From positions 806,001 to 870,000 of the forward strand of contig JAGKQI010000095.1 in assembly GCA_018806915.1 (NCBI GenBank): a stretch of 64,000 nt of DNA, read 5' to 3'. The stretch comes from Phytophthora colocasiae. Its lineage: Eukaryota > Oomycota > Peronosporomycetes > Peronosporales > Peronosporaceae. Positions 29,605 through 39,183 of this stretch are shown here, piece after piece. Every line of letters begins with the position of its first letter. The first letter of the stretch is position 1. The translations under genes and the position numbers were made by a program. The notes beneath the pieces were generated by a model. That model did no database searches. It was not told the origin of the DNA and saw only the letters and a list, made by a program, of their open reading frames with translations.

Positions 29605-32600
29605 TCTCCAGCTTCATGGATCTCCCCACAACCACGGCATGTATATAGACAGCGATCCGTTGGGTGGCCCCTCTTTCCGCACTTGTCACAGGTTAGACGT
29701 CTCCAGCAGTCCAGATCCGTGTGCTTCCGCGACCCACAATGCGAACAGCGACCTCTATCGTGATCTGGTTGTCTGCGATCCGTGGTCCGGCCTCGGTCCT
29801 GCACGTTCGTGTGCGATCGCGACTGATCCTGTTGGTGGGGAGCGCCCCCAGTACCGATCGGCTTGTCTTCTGACGCGGCGAGATATATCCTCCGGAGATC
29901 GCCTTCAGAATCGGATCCATCCGATCCGGATATTTCTTCTGATTCTGAGCTCGGATCTTGAGTTTGGATCGCCCGTACCACCGCTCGGGTGGGAGCTGCC
30001 GGGGCACTGGCCGGTGCCTTTTGTCTGTACTTCGATCCGAACGCAGATTTACGCTGCCTGCTTTTCGCCCGTTCCCGGGCACGGAGTACCTCCTCCAGCT
30101 CCTCGACGTCACTCAGTCGGAGTAGGGTCAGCCGATCAGCTAACTCCGGATCTCCCAATGTCTCTATGTAGTGGTCCACATGTTCTCGGCGGGCCTTAGG
30201 GCTCCCGTCCTTGATCTTCAGTCTAGCACGTAAAGCCGCCACGTTGAGCCGGTAGAGATAATCGAGAGGGTTTCTTCCGATCGCTTGCGAGCGTGATAGT
30301 ATTGCCACGCGACCGACATACCCAACCCACAATATTGGGTCTGAAACTGTCCAACAGATCCGCCCACTTGGTTTTCGTCGTTCGACTGAGCTGCCTGTAC
30401 CAGTTCTTTGCCGGCCCCACCATCAGATCTGCAAACGTGAGGCATTTCTCTTCTTCCGTAGCCTGATCGCGTTGGAACGCCGACTTGACTTTACTGATCC
30501 AGGCCCGAGCGCGATCTTCGTCCAGATCTTTACCCGCAAAATCTTTCAGATCCGAGATCGCTGAGATCCGGACCCGCTGGATCATCGACGATCCTCCTTG
30601 ACCGATCACCGCGGATGCGATCGTGGCTCGGCTCGACATCTGTCCCCCGGAACTTGGTATGCCCAGATCGTCCGGATCGTATTCCCACGCATCCGGGTCC
30701 GAGGCCGTGACGGACTCCATTTCAACATCTAACTCCCCTTTGATCGGCGATCGGGGTGTCGCGAGATTCCGTTCTTTCAAGAAACGATCCATCGCCATTT
30801 GAAAGTAGTCGTCCAACTTGTTGCTCGATCCAGTGGAGTTAGTCGTCGGCGCGGTCTGGTCCGTCCGGATCCGTCGATTTTCTTGCTGATCGGGCATCTT
30901 GACCTCCAGCTTCGCAGCCACCGATCGTGTATCCTGTTTCTTCATACGCGATTTCAGGAACTTGGCGCCGGAGGGCCCTAACGACATGCGTTGCAGCCTT
31001 CTCGGGCTATCTGAGTCTGGTTCCGAGGTCGCTGACGCGTAGCATGACGACCCAGTCTGATAGCCTGGGTCGGGCGTCAGTGGGCGCTCGCCGACCAAGA
31101 TCTTGAGGGAATCGAATAGATCCTGGGTCGCAGATTGAATCGCTTGCAGTTCCAAGTCAAATAGAGAGTTCGGGTCGAACTCTCCAGCCACCAAACCAGC
31201 TTCTTGGAGCAGATCAAGTAGGATCTTCACCGCGTTCAGGCGGTCAGAGCTAGTCCGGGGCTTCGACACTGGTCCGGTGAGGTTACCGATCTGGCGGACT
31301 TGTATGATCGTGAGAACGGGATCGTTAACCCTTCTAACCCGAGCCGTTATTCTGTATTCTACAGAATAAGCAATTATCTTGATTAAAGTATGAACGATAA
31401 CCTGCGAAAAGTATGCCGTTGGAAGCCCTTTCGTGCTCGGCGAGGCATATTCTGTACATAAAGTGTACATCATCGGCTATAGCATGCACAATGTATCCAA
31501 CATCTGCGAAACTGGCGATCTCCTATTGGCTCCCTGGCGGACAAAACATGTTCAAAACCTCTCACTCGGCAACCCCCGTCAAATTTGAAACGACTCCGTA
31601 CTGTGCGGCACTCTTGGCGCCAACCAACCATCCGCCAAAAGCGCGCTAAGTGCAAAGCGCGCGAAGAGGAAGAATTTGCCCAGTTCCTAACTAACGGAGT
31701 AGTGAGGAGGAACTGGGCAAATGCCTTCTCTGCAGGCTCCAGCAAGACCTACTGCAAAGTACGTGGTGCTAACTAGTTGTCCTTCTTATTCCTCGTCTTT
31801 ACTTTCTCTCTTACGTTTGCGGAATCTAATCATCTTTTTAGGCTCGGTGGAATGCTCTTCCCGTCACCCGAGGTATCGTGCCATTTCTGATAGCACGTGA
31901 GCGTGAACGTGGCAGAGCGGTACGACCGCCTAAACCATTGCTGACAGAAGGTGCTCAAAGGCGGAACGCACCTTACACAAGTACTGCCTGCGTTTGTTCT
32001 GCTTGGTGATCCGATGTGTTCACTAACGTGTGCTTCTAGCGTGATATGACAAACACCAGTTCCTCGGCGTTGATATGAGTCTAAAGTTGATTCTGCGCAG
32101 CGCCAGTAGCTGGATGTGTCGAATTATTCTGTAGCATCCCGACATACGGCTGTGGGAAATTCCCTGTGCGGGCAACATCCAGAATTAGTAAAGCACCACT
32201 CGAGTTATTCTGTAGCATCCTGACTTACGGCTACGGAAATTCCGTGTGCACACGCAACATCCAGAACTAGTAAAGCACCACTCGAGTTATTCTGTAGCAT
32301 CCTGACTTACGGCTATGGGAAATTCCGTGTGCACACGCAACATCCAGAATTAGTAAAGCACCACTTGAGTTATTCTGTAGCATCCCGGCTTACGGCTGTG
32401 CTCCTCATTGTATGTGATCTATCCATACTCTGGGATATCGCAGAGATCACCTGTCAAGTCAAAGTTACTAGTTTCCGGAACGTTGTCATTTATTTCAGGT
32501 CTTCTACATCTTCTTCTACACTTTCCTCAAGTGGACCACCTCGTTGTCTGCCATAATGTCTTCTTCGTCGGCGTTGGAATCGGAATCGCTGACATCAGCG

Positions 32601-33848
32601 GTCTCCACGAGATTCACGTCATCGATAGCTGTAGAGCCAAACAGTCGCTCCTTTCGGAGCCTCTCCATGAAATTGTCGCTACCAAACACGTCCGAGTCGA
32701 TGAGGCCGTCGGCTCCCGTTTGGTTCATCGGTCTCGCTCTTTGCTTCTTCATCAGCAGCCATGCACTCACTTGAATCGAATTCTGGATCATCCGGAAAAA
32801 GGCATTGGTCGCGCCGTCTTGCTCCGTATCATCCGGTATAGCTGCTGGTAGTTCACCTGTAGCGCCCACCTCCTCTGTGTCGACAACTGTGGTGGCACAA
32901 AAATAAGGCCACTAACCTTCAAAGAAGTTTATGCCACGTCTGGCTTCGTCGAGACGGCCCTTCACCCCGGCTTCACGTAGCGTTGATTCTAGGTCATCCC
33001 TGTCGGCTTACGAGCCTTCCAGCCTTCCTCGCAGATCTCGCGCCATAGTTGCTTGAACGGCTTCTCTGCTGGGCCGTTCATTTTTTCGAATGACAATGTG
33101 AGGTAGCTTCTGACACGTGAACCGATGGGCTTTCGACAGAATTTTCAAACCTGTTGGGGATTTATATGCGTCTTTCTATCCTCCTTGAATAATACCCGTC
33201 TATCATCCCATCGCCGATCTGTTAGGAAAGTGCACCATACAATAATCTTCATGCGGAGTTCTGGAGCGCTGATGAGTTTGCTGGATATTAAATCCTGTAC
33301 AATATATTATTCTGTAGGATACAGAATACCGGGTTAGAGGGGTTAAGCAAGGTCTCGCTTAGCCTCTTCCTGTAGTAGGCCTGCTCGATCGCATCCCTGG
33401 TGATCGTTGATCCTGGGTTGATCACATCTTCTGGCTCTGAGTCTGGAGCTTTCAATTTCGTCCGGGTGCTCTTGATCTTCTTTTTTTTGGTCGATCTTGA
33501 GGCAACAGTGGACTTGGTGAGCAGATTAGGTTTCAGCTTTGCTGATTCCTTATCGCTCGTGTGCGGATCTCGATTCTCGTCGAGATCCGCAATGGCCCTC
33601 GACGGGGCCTGGGGAGGAATTCGAGGTTTTTCTTCGAGATCTGGATTGCGATCCAGGTCTGCCTCGTGCCTGTCAGTAGAGATCCTCCCAGAACTCTGCT
33701 GATCTGTGGATCTTTCTGTTTTCATCGGTGCCTCCGTCGATCCAACCTTCGTAGGCACTTCTTCCCCTTGTTCTTCTTTAATCTTGACATCTTCTTGGGA
33801 CTCACGGTGATATCCGAAGTCACCAGAAGATCCGGGCACGCGCACCAT
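29505..33848 (-). CDS. Gag of the Gypsy element, split by a piggyBac-like insertion
   Basis: Reading starts at the ATG at 33846-33848, one base after the LTR, runs to the TTAA at 33343, and resumes in frame at 31328 once the 31329-33342 element is removed, restoring LLNDPVLTII across the junction. The upstream part is charged and Lys-rich. The middle holds a retrotransposon-gag-like domain (RARAWISKVKSAFQRD, NWYRQL, WADLLDSF). The end has three CCHC knuckles at about 29640-29760: CSHCGSRKHTDLDC, CDKCGKRGHPTDRC and CRGCGEIHEAGEC. Two frame changes near 30370 and 30290 separate the capsid-like part from the knuckle part. Function: particle assembly and RNA binding. Confidence 0.85.
31674..31722. 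repeat. 15-bp inverted repeat in piggyBac-like element
   Basis: ATTTGCCCAGTTCCT at 31674-31688 and its exact reverse complement at 31708-31722, with a 19-nt spacer. It could be a subterminal protein-binding site or a remnant of a nested insertion. Confidence 0.9.
32120..32400 (+). repeat. 82-bp tandem repeat in piggyBac-like element (~3.4 copies)
   Basis: Copies start at about 32120, 32202, 32284 and 32366 with GARTTATTCTGTAGCATCC and end in AGTAAAGCACCACT. They share the TTATTCTGTA string with the terminal repeats, which suggests transposase-binding subterminal repeats. Confidence 0.9.
32516..33070 (-). pseudogene. Fragment of a piggyBac-family protein, N-terminal region only
   Basis: From about 33070 downward the minus strand reads FKQLWREICEEGWKARKPTG, then a stop, KPGVKGRLDEARRGINFFEG, a donor-like GTTAGT at about 32915, and an acceptor before the ORF 32869-32516 (117 residues, acidic, DSDSNADEED). 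The GW..KRPTG pattern is typical for the start of oomycete piggyBac-like ORFs. Catalytic parts are lacking. Confidence 0.5.
33830..33847 (-). other. Primer-binding site of the Gypsy element
   Basis: On the minus strand TGGTGCGCGTGCCCGGAT follows the 5' LTR after one base. It begins with TGG and is the complement of a plausible tRNA 3' end (CACGCGCACCA). The tRNA was not identified. The site overlaps the gag ATG. Confidence 0.7.
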
Positions 33849-35333
33849 TGTGGTGGAGCGGATCTGGCCTAAATCTGGTTGAGGCCGATCGCGATCGCCA
33901 CTTGCGCCCAGACACCGACTAACGGAGGGTCCCCGTTGATCCGTGATCTTGTTGCGTGTAGTGTTCACCTTGTGTACCCGTCGGTAGGCGGGTTACGCTC
34001 TTCCAGGTAACTTCTGAAGATGTCTTGGGACGAGAAGAAGGTCTTGGGTGACGCAGGGGTTTGAGGCGGCGTGGAAGTTCTTCACTCCACCTCGGGGTAC
34101 TTGATCCCGGTCGTAGGCGAGTTCTCGAGCCTTGATCCGGGTGCCTGGTTCGTGATCCAGGTCTTCCAATAGTCCAGTATTAGGGATTCGGTCCCTCCTT
34201 TACGTTGCTTGCCGCTTCCGATAGCGGGGATCTTGAGGGGGCGAGATTCGACGGGATCGTTAGGCCAAACAACCAATTCCTTCCGATCCGATGTATGCAC
34301 TTAAAGGATAGTTCACTAGATAGGGCAAAGCTGGCCAATATATTATCCAGACTTAACCGCTATACTAGGTCACGTATCCTTACCTTCCTGACGCTTGTAG
34401 GGCCAATGTAGTTCCCGGTTCCAGGCGTAGCGAAGACACTTGAGTGGTTCAGGGCAAATTCGAGTCTCCTTATGGTTATTCCTATGCCTACTAATCCCAT
34501 CCTGATTTACTATCCTACGATCACATGACACTGGCTACAGAGCTGATCCCTAGCTTGATTCCCCTAACCCTGATCTTGAGCCGATTCCGTACTTAACCGA
34601 AGCTTGATCTCGCACTTAACCGAAGCTTGATATCGTACTTAACCGAAGCTTGATCTCGCACTTAACCGAAGCTTGATCTCGCACTTAACCGAAGCTTGAT
34701 CTCGCACTTAACCGAAGCTTGATCTCGCACTTAACCGAAGCTTGATCTCGCACTTAACCGAAGCTTGATCTCGCACTTAACCGAAGCTTGATCTCGCACT
34801 TAATCGGGACTTGATCGCTGCCTGATCCCGCTTGGTGATCCTTCAAAGAATCCGGATCAGGCCACAAGAAGAGTCTGCGTCGCGCCTGGGGTTGACCTTG
34901 ATCCGGAGCTGATCTCGTACTTATACGGGAGAGGATCATTGCGCGATCTTGCGTGATCTCGCTTCGTCGCCGCCCGGGGAAGTTGGATCGTGCTGTTAGA
35001 GGCTTCGGGGCGCCAGGGTAAGCTGACCATGCTCGCTTGGGGCCCCGTCATCGTTGATCGCGCGAGAACATCCTTGATTTCCCCATTCTTCCTCCGGCAG
35101 GATTCGGATCACCCACGAACACCACGGCAGGATTCGGATCACCCACGAACACCGCTCCACCTGCTTCTTCGCCGGTGTCTCCGTTGCCTGTTCCCGGCGG
35201 GACCCATCGTACCTTCGTCTGATTCGACCCAGATCTGGCGATCACAGGTCCCCCCTGTCGCTCGTTCCGACTCTATTCGGGTTCGTGGCTGACATCGCCT
35301 CTCCGGGAAAAATTTTTCGTCCGCTTCACCACA
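33849..35333 (-). repeat. LTR of the Gypsy element (5' LTR in element orientation)
   Basis: Near-identical to 19232-20673, differing by a few substitutions, a short indel near 33927 and two extra 23-bp repeats. Ends are TG and CA, and the AAAC target duplication follows at 35334-35337. It should carry the promoter for gag-pol transcription on the minus strand. Confidence 0.95.
34592..34798 (+). repeat. 23-bp tandem repeat in LTR, 9 copies
   Basis: Same 23-bp unit as in the other LTR but nine copies instead of seven. One copy carries an A for C (GATATCG). The difference must have arisen after insertion. Confidence 0.95.
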
Positions 35334-35337
35334 AAAC

Positions 35338-35547
35338 GCTACCTCTGTTTGCCAGCCCTTAGACGTTGGCATTATGGGGCCTCTCAAGGCGAAGCTGAAG
35401 GCGTTATGGCTGTTTGAAAAGGCTACTGCTTCGACGGCGAAAGAAAAGCGCTTGGCTACGATAAAGCGTACCATTTCAGCCTGGGAATCCATTGAAGCGG
35501 GTACCGTCACTAGTGCATTTAACAAGGCACTTAAAACCAACTTTTAG
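35338..35547 (+). pseudogene. pogo/Tc5-like transposase, 3' part
   Basis: Continues in frame from 19231 across the retrotransposon: ATSVCQPLDVGIMGPLKAKL, a helix-rich tail, and a stop at 35545-35547. QPLDVG is a hallmark near the third catalytic residue of the DDE superfamily transposases of the pogo/Tc5 type. Confidence 0.85.
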
Positions 35548-35558
35548 TGCAAATACAG

Positions 35559-35960
35559 CTACTCTCTATCTTTTACCAAAATCGTTATTAATTCGTTCTC
35601 ACATAACCAGTCTACACACGCAGGACAGACTTTGCACCTGCGGGAAAGTGGTTCATGCATTCTGTCGATCGGTGTATCATCCGACGTGGGCGATTCACAT
35701 ACGTACGCCGAACACGTGCCGTACGGGTAACCGTTGTTGCCGTCATACTGATGGTCCGTCACGAAAACGGCGAAAGTTTGAGTCGTGGACGTACGGGTGT
35801 TGTGCGAGCACTCGGCAGCTTGAATGGCCTTGGAGACCTTGGTTGCGCTGCAGTTGTACGTGCTTGGGCATTTGCCCTTGGTGTTGGAGCTGCATGGGTC
35901 GAGTGTTGCAACAACTAGAGCGGGGGCGGCGACAAAAGCGAGGAGATAAGTGAAACGCAT
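35559..35960 (-). CDS. Small secreted cysteine-rich protein, candidate effector
   Basis: Starts at the ATG at 35958-35960, chosen because a textbook oomycete core promoter ends 12 bases upstream and the first residues form a signal peptide (MRFTYLLAFVAAPALVVA, cleavage likely before TLDPC). The mature chain is about 115 residues with ten cysteines, several in pairs typical of disulfide-rich secreted proteins (CSAYVC, CKVCPAC). It ends at 35559. Its tail lies 11 bases from the end of the transposase gene on the other strand. Neighbouring an amine oxidase gene and transposons, it sits in the kind of repeat-rich place where oomycete effectors are common. No RXLR motif is seen and I cannot name a family. 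Confidence 0.7.
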   Translation of the reverse strand: MRFTYLLAFVAAPALVVATLDPCSSNTKGKCPSTYNCSATKVSKAIQAAECSHNTRTSTTQTFAVFVTDHQYDGNNGYPYGTCSAYVCESPTSDDTPIDRMHEPLSRRCKVCPACVDWLCENELITILVKDRE

Positions 35961-35971
35961 GTGCTGTAAAA

Positions 35972-35989
35972 GGCAAAATGTAAAGTGAG
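35972..35989 (-). promoter_or_regulatory. Oomycete Inr plus FPR core promoter
   Basis: The minus-strand sequence CTCACTTTACATTTTGCC matches the combined initiator (YCAYTYY) and flanking promoter region (CAWTTTNYY) consensus of oomycetes at every position. It lies 12 bases upstream of the secreted protein start. Confidence 0.8.
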
Positions 35990-36020
35990 TTGGCTGCTTG
36001 GCGCATGTCCTTTTCGACAT

Positions 36021-36304
36021 CTTGACAACGCACGAGGAGGTTTTCCAGTGTTGCGAGTCGTTTACATTTTTACATCCGAACCGATCCTACGTTTTGTGGT
36101 CTTCGACTGACAAAGAGGTAGGTCTTGTGCCAGCTTTACAGTGTCGTGCAGATAGAATCCCATAGTTAGGAGCTTACGTGCTGCACGTCAATGATTTCCA
36201 GATGACTTAATCTAAAATCTAAGGATATCCATCGAGAAAACCATGTACCATGTACGTGTACGAAATTGTGTTAGCTTGAATCCAACTACAAACTTGGTAC
36301 CAGC
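36021..36304. other. Intergenic region between amine oxidase 3' end and secreted protein gene
   Basis: A/T-rich, no ORF; contains CATGTACCATGTACGTGTACG near 36240, a run of overlapping short palindromes. It probably holds the amine oxidase terminator and the upstream region of the cysteine-rich gene. Confidence 0.5.
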
Positions 36305-36946
36305 CTACGGGCACGCACACTCCCATCTCTCCGAGAACTCTTTGCCATTGGGGTCTTCCGGCACGTCCAGCGTCGGGTTGCGGTCGAAGAAGCCGTCCGG
36401 ACGGAATCCAAAGCCGGCGTAGTCAACGGGCATGATCGGCCAGTCCTCGACACGAGGGAAGTGCGTCAAGCCGAAAGTGTGCCAGACGACAATGTCTTCG
36501 CCGTTGACCGACCGGTTGGCCTTGGCATACGTCGGTAGGCCAGAGTAACCAGGGTGTTGGTTGGGTGTATAACCAGCAGCCCACATCTCGTCCCGCGCGT
36601 ACTGCGTGACCCACAAGTGCTTCGTAGCGTACTGCGCACGCTTTGCAATGGAACTATCATCTGCTGCGAGCAACAAGGGAGCACCTTCAGGGAACAACAC
36701 GTAGGCCGTCATGTTCCCAAGGCGGTTCTGCTTTTCACTGGACGCAACGAGCCACGCACGCCCCAGCTTGTTGTCGGCTTCACGTTGAGCGTCGCTCTCA
36801 CGTTCCAAACGTGTAGCCACCCGTTTAAAGGCGTTGCCGACGGGGTTTTCAGGGCTGATAGGGAGACGCTGCACCTCCAGTTCATCGACGTGGCACTTGT
36901 TACCATCAATTGCTACATCCAAACGAGCCGAGAACAAGTGCTGGTG

Positions 36947-39183
36947 GTAGATTTTTAAACAGGTCTTATTTTGTGCAGGTCTTGGATTTTCCCTCGGTGG
37001 ACTTTTTTCTGAACTCATGAATGGATCTCAGCCAACAGCCCACTTCCGATTTGGAGACGCAGTGAGCAAGCAGTCACCCTCTGGAGAGGCGGTCATGGGG
37101 AAGTCGAACAGCATCTCCAAGGCACAGAAGCATCGCTCGAAGGCGACAAAGGCTGTGCTTTCATCTCCGGAAGGACAGACAAAGAGAAGGCCAGAAATGG
37201 AACTATGTACAACGTCCTCCTCATCCGCTAGCTCATCTTCGACTACAGTCTCCGAGCGAGTCTCTGTCAGCCTCGTGCTTCACGTTCGCTCCCTCGCCGT
37301 CGCCACCGACTTCTCCCGTGTCACTAGCGGTTTCTTCGCCCGCATCCACGATATCCCCCCCTCCTCCAGAGTCTCCACCGACATCATCCCAGCTATTTGA
37401 TCCAGAAGTTCCCTCCATTCTGCCGTCACCGCACACATCGTGGCAGTGGCCAACTCCATCGCACGTGCCCATAGCGTCGTCACCTCAACTTGCAATGCAA
37501 GCCGCTCCCTCCCCCAGCGTTCCACAACCTCAGCCGACACTTGATATCCCAGCGTCATCTGCTGCATCAGTGGGTGGGATACATTCAAGCTCTCCTGACA
37601 TCACAGTTGAGAGTAGCGAAGCCGTGCGAACAAAGTATCAGGGCGTCATCATGCTCAACGGTTTCCAGTATACAAAGGCGGGGACATCATCCAAGAAAGT
37701 ATCCTACAGATGTAGTTTCTATCGTCGGAAGGTGAAATGCAAAGGCCGCGTGGACTTCACGATTAAACACATGGCTTTTACAAACTTTCGAGAGCATATA
37801 TGCCATTTGGGTGTCGTCGTCCCCAACGTTCGCAACGTGGAAAAGGAAATGAAGGATGCTGTTATCGACATGGTGCTTCAAAACCTGTCCATGGCGGCTG
37901 AGCGAGTGTGGGAAAGCATGCGTGACAAGTTCTATTCGTCTGATAACGTTGCTGTACATGGATTAACCCGTGAACAAGTCCACCAACAAGTGTATCGCAC
38001 GCGCCGAGAGTACTTTGGTGGTTCCATGCACGGACTGGTGGAAGTCCCTCCTCTCTATGGTACAAGGGACTGCCATGAGCTTTTTCCAGTTTCACCGTGT
38101 GTACGCCGATAAGAGTTCCAATGGTACTGGTGTTGAGCGTCTGATAGGTTGGGGGCATCCCGCACTCATCGACAAGCTGAAATACAAGGGTGTTACGCTG
38201 TTTATCGATGGGACTTTCCGTTGTGTTCCACGACCATTTTACCAATGCGTCGTAATTATGGTGCACGATCAAGCATCTGACTGCTATCTACCTGCGTTCT
38301 ACGTGCTATGTAGTTCTAAGGAGTCTGACATGTACTGGAATGTCATTGATCATGTGATTCAAGCGACGGATCAAAAGCTCGACCCAGCCACCGTCATTTG
38401 TGACTTCGAGGCAGGGCTACTCAAGGCCGTTCTCACTCAATTTCCGGATGCCAGGGTGAGTGGATGCTACTTTCATTTTAAACAAGCTTTGCTGCGGCGC
38501 ATGAAAAGGGAAAGAATCCCTGCACCTGAAATCAAGATTGCGGTGGCACCTGGTTGCGTTGATACACTGGCTGTCATCGACAGAGCTAAGGTAGCTACTC
38601 AAGGGATCAACTACGTTCGGAAGTTGATTCGCGAACAATGTGAGATCGATGGGATTCCTTACTCCGAGAACAAGTGGGATGCCTTTTGGATGTATTTTCA
38701 CAAGCAGTGGGTGCTACGCTACACTCCAGACTTGTGGAACGTGGATGGTCTGAACAAACAGGTTGTTGCACGAACTAACAATCCACTTGAACGGTTCAAT
38801 CGAGAACTTAATGGCGCATTCCCTCCTCATCCCAGCCTACCAAGGTTTGTGGCAGGTATTGAAGTCCTTGCCCGTCGTCATGTGCAAACTCTTCAGGACA
38901 TTTCAGCCAACCATGCCAGGGCGCCCCATCGCCGAGAGAAGTTCATGTTGCCTGATAAGGTAAATCTGCCCAGCGACGAGTAATGTAAGGTCGTACGCCT
39001 CATTGCTGGTATCGTAGTGATAGATCAAACTGTATAAGGGGCTCTGTTCTAAAGGAAACAAGACACTCTCTGGCTAAGTTCAAACGAAATGGTTGTTTTG
39101 ATCAGGTCTTGCGATTCGGTCTCACAATCGTCGAGATCCAAATCCAAGACCTGCACCAAATAGGAACCGCAAAAAAGACAACC
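36947..39183 (+). mobile_element. MULE (Mutator-like) DNA transposon, 2237 bp
   Basis: A 9-bp target duplication GTGCTGGTG flanks it. Terminal inverted repeats of about 45 bp are imperfect at the outer ends and perfect in an inner core GTGCAGGTCTTGGATTT (36973-36989, complement at 39140-39156). It encodes a FLYWCH zinc finger plus MULE transposase on the plus strand, opposite to the host gene. Two frame changes in the transposase suggest it is inactive. Confidence 0.95.
37017..38983 (+). pseudogene. MULE transposase with N-terminal FLYWCH-type zinc finger
   Basis: The reading starts with the ATG at 37017, changes frame near 37330 and again near 38075, and ends at 38983. After a Ser/Pro-rich leader (37318-37620) the FLYWCH-type finger reads FQYTKAG, YRCSFYRRKVKC and REHICH at about 37660-37800. 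The transposase domain follows: LFIDGTF near 38200 (first Asp), VICDFEAG near 38395 (second Asp) and GCYFHFKQAL near 38462, as in the MULE family, with a helical C-terminal part containing the candidate Glu (NNPLERFNRELN). Catalyses cut-and-paste movement. The frame changes argue against activity. Confidence 0.9.

Larger units (their letters stand above)
31329..33342. mobile_element. piggyBac-like element (non-autonomous) in gag of the Gypsy element
   Basis: Flanked on both sides by TTAA (31325-31328 and 33343-33346), the piggyBac target. Terminal inverted repeats of about 40 bp start with CCC: left 31329-31369, right 33302-33342, identical apart from two substitutions and a small indel. The inner part is itself palindromic (ATTCTGTA..TACAGAAT), and the same ATTCTGTAGCATCC recurs in an internal 82-bp repeat. 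Removing one TTAA plus the element restores the gag frame exactly. Inside, minus-strand segments between 33060 and 32516 resemble the N-terminal region of oomycete piggyBac-type proteins (GWKARKPTG, then acidic DSDSNADEED), but the DDE transposase core is absent. It would need a transposase from elsewhere. Confidence 0.9.
19232..35333 (-). mobile_element. 16.1-kb chromodomain Ty3/Gypsy LTR retrotransposon with two RNase H domains
   Basis: Two nearly identical LTRs (19232-20673 and 33849-35333) begin TG and end CA and are flanked by the direct repeat AAAC (19228-19231 and 35334-35337). On the minus strand the order is PBS, gag with three zinc knuckles, protease, reverse transcriptase, Ty3-type RNase H, a second RNase H, integrase, chromodomain, then an antisense three-ORF cassette, PPT and 3' LTR. 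A piggyBac-like element lies inside gag. Several frame changes (gag near 30370 and 30290, pol near 26280, integrase near 24750, chromodomain near 24190) and one nonsense codon (25768) suggest it no longer moves by itself, or carries sequence errors. The dual RNase H structure is known in oomycete elements described as Chronos; I place it near them by architecture only. High LTR similarity implies a recent insertion. Confidence 0.95.
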
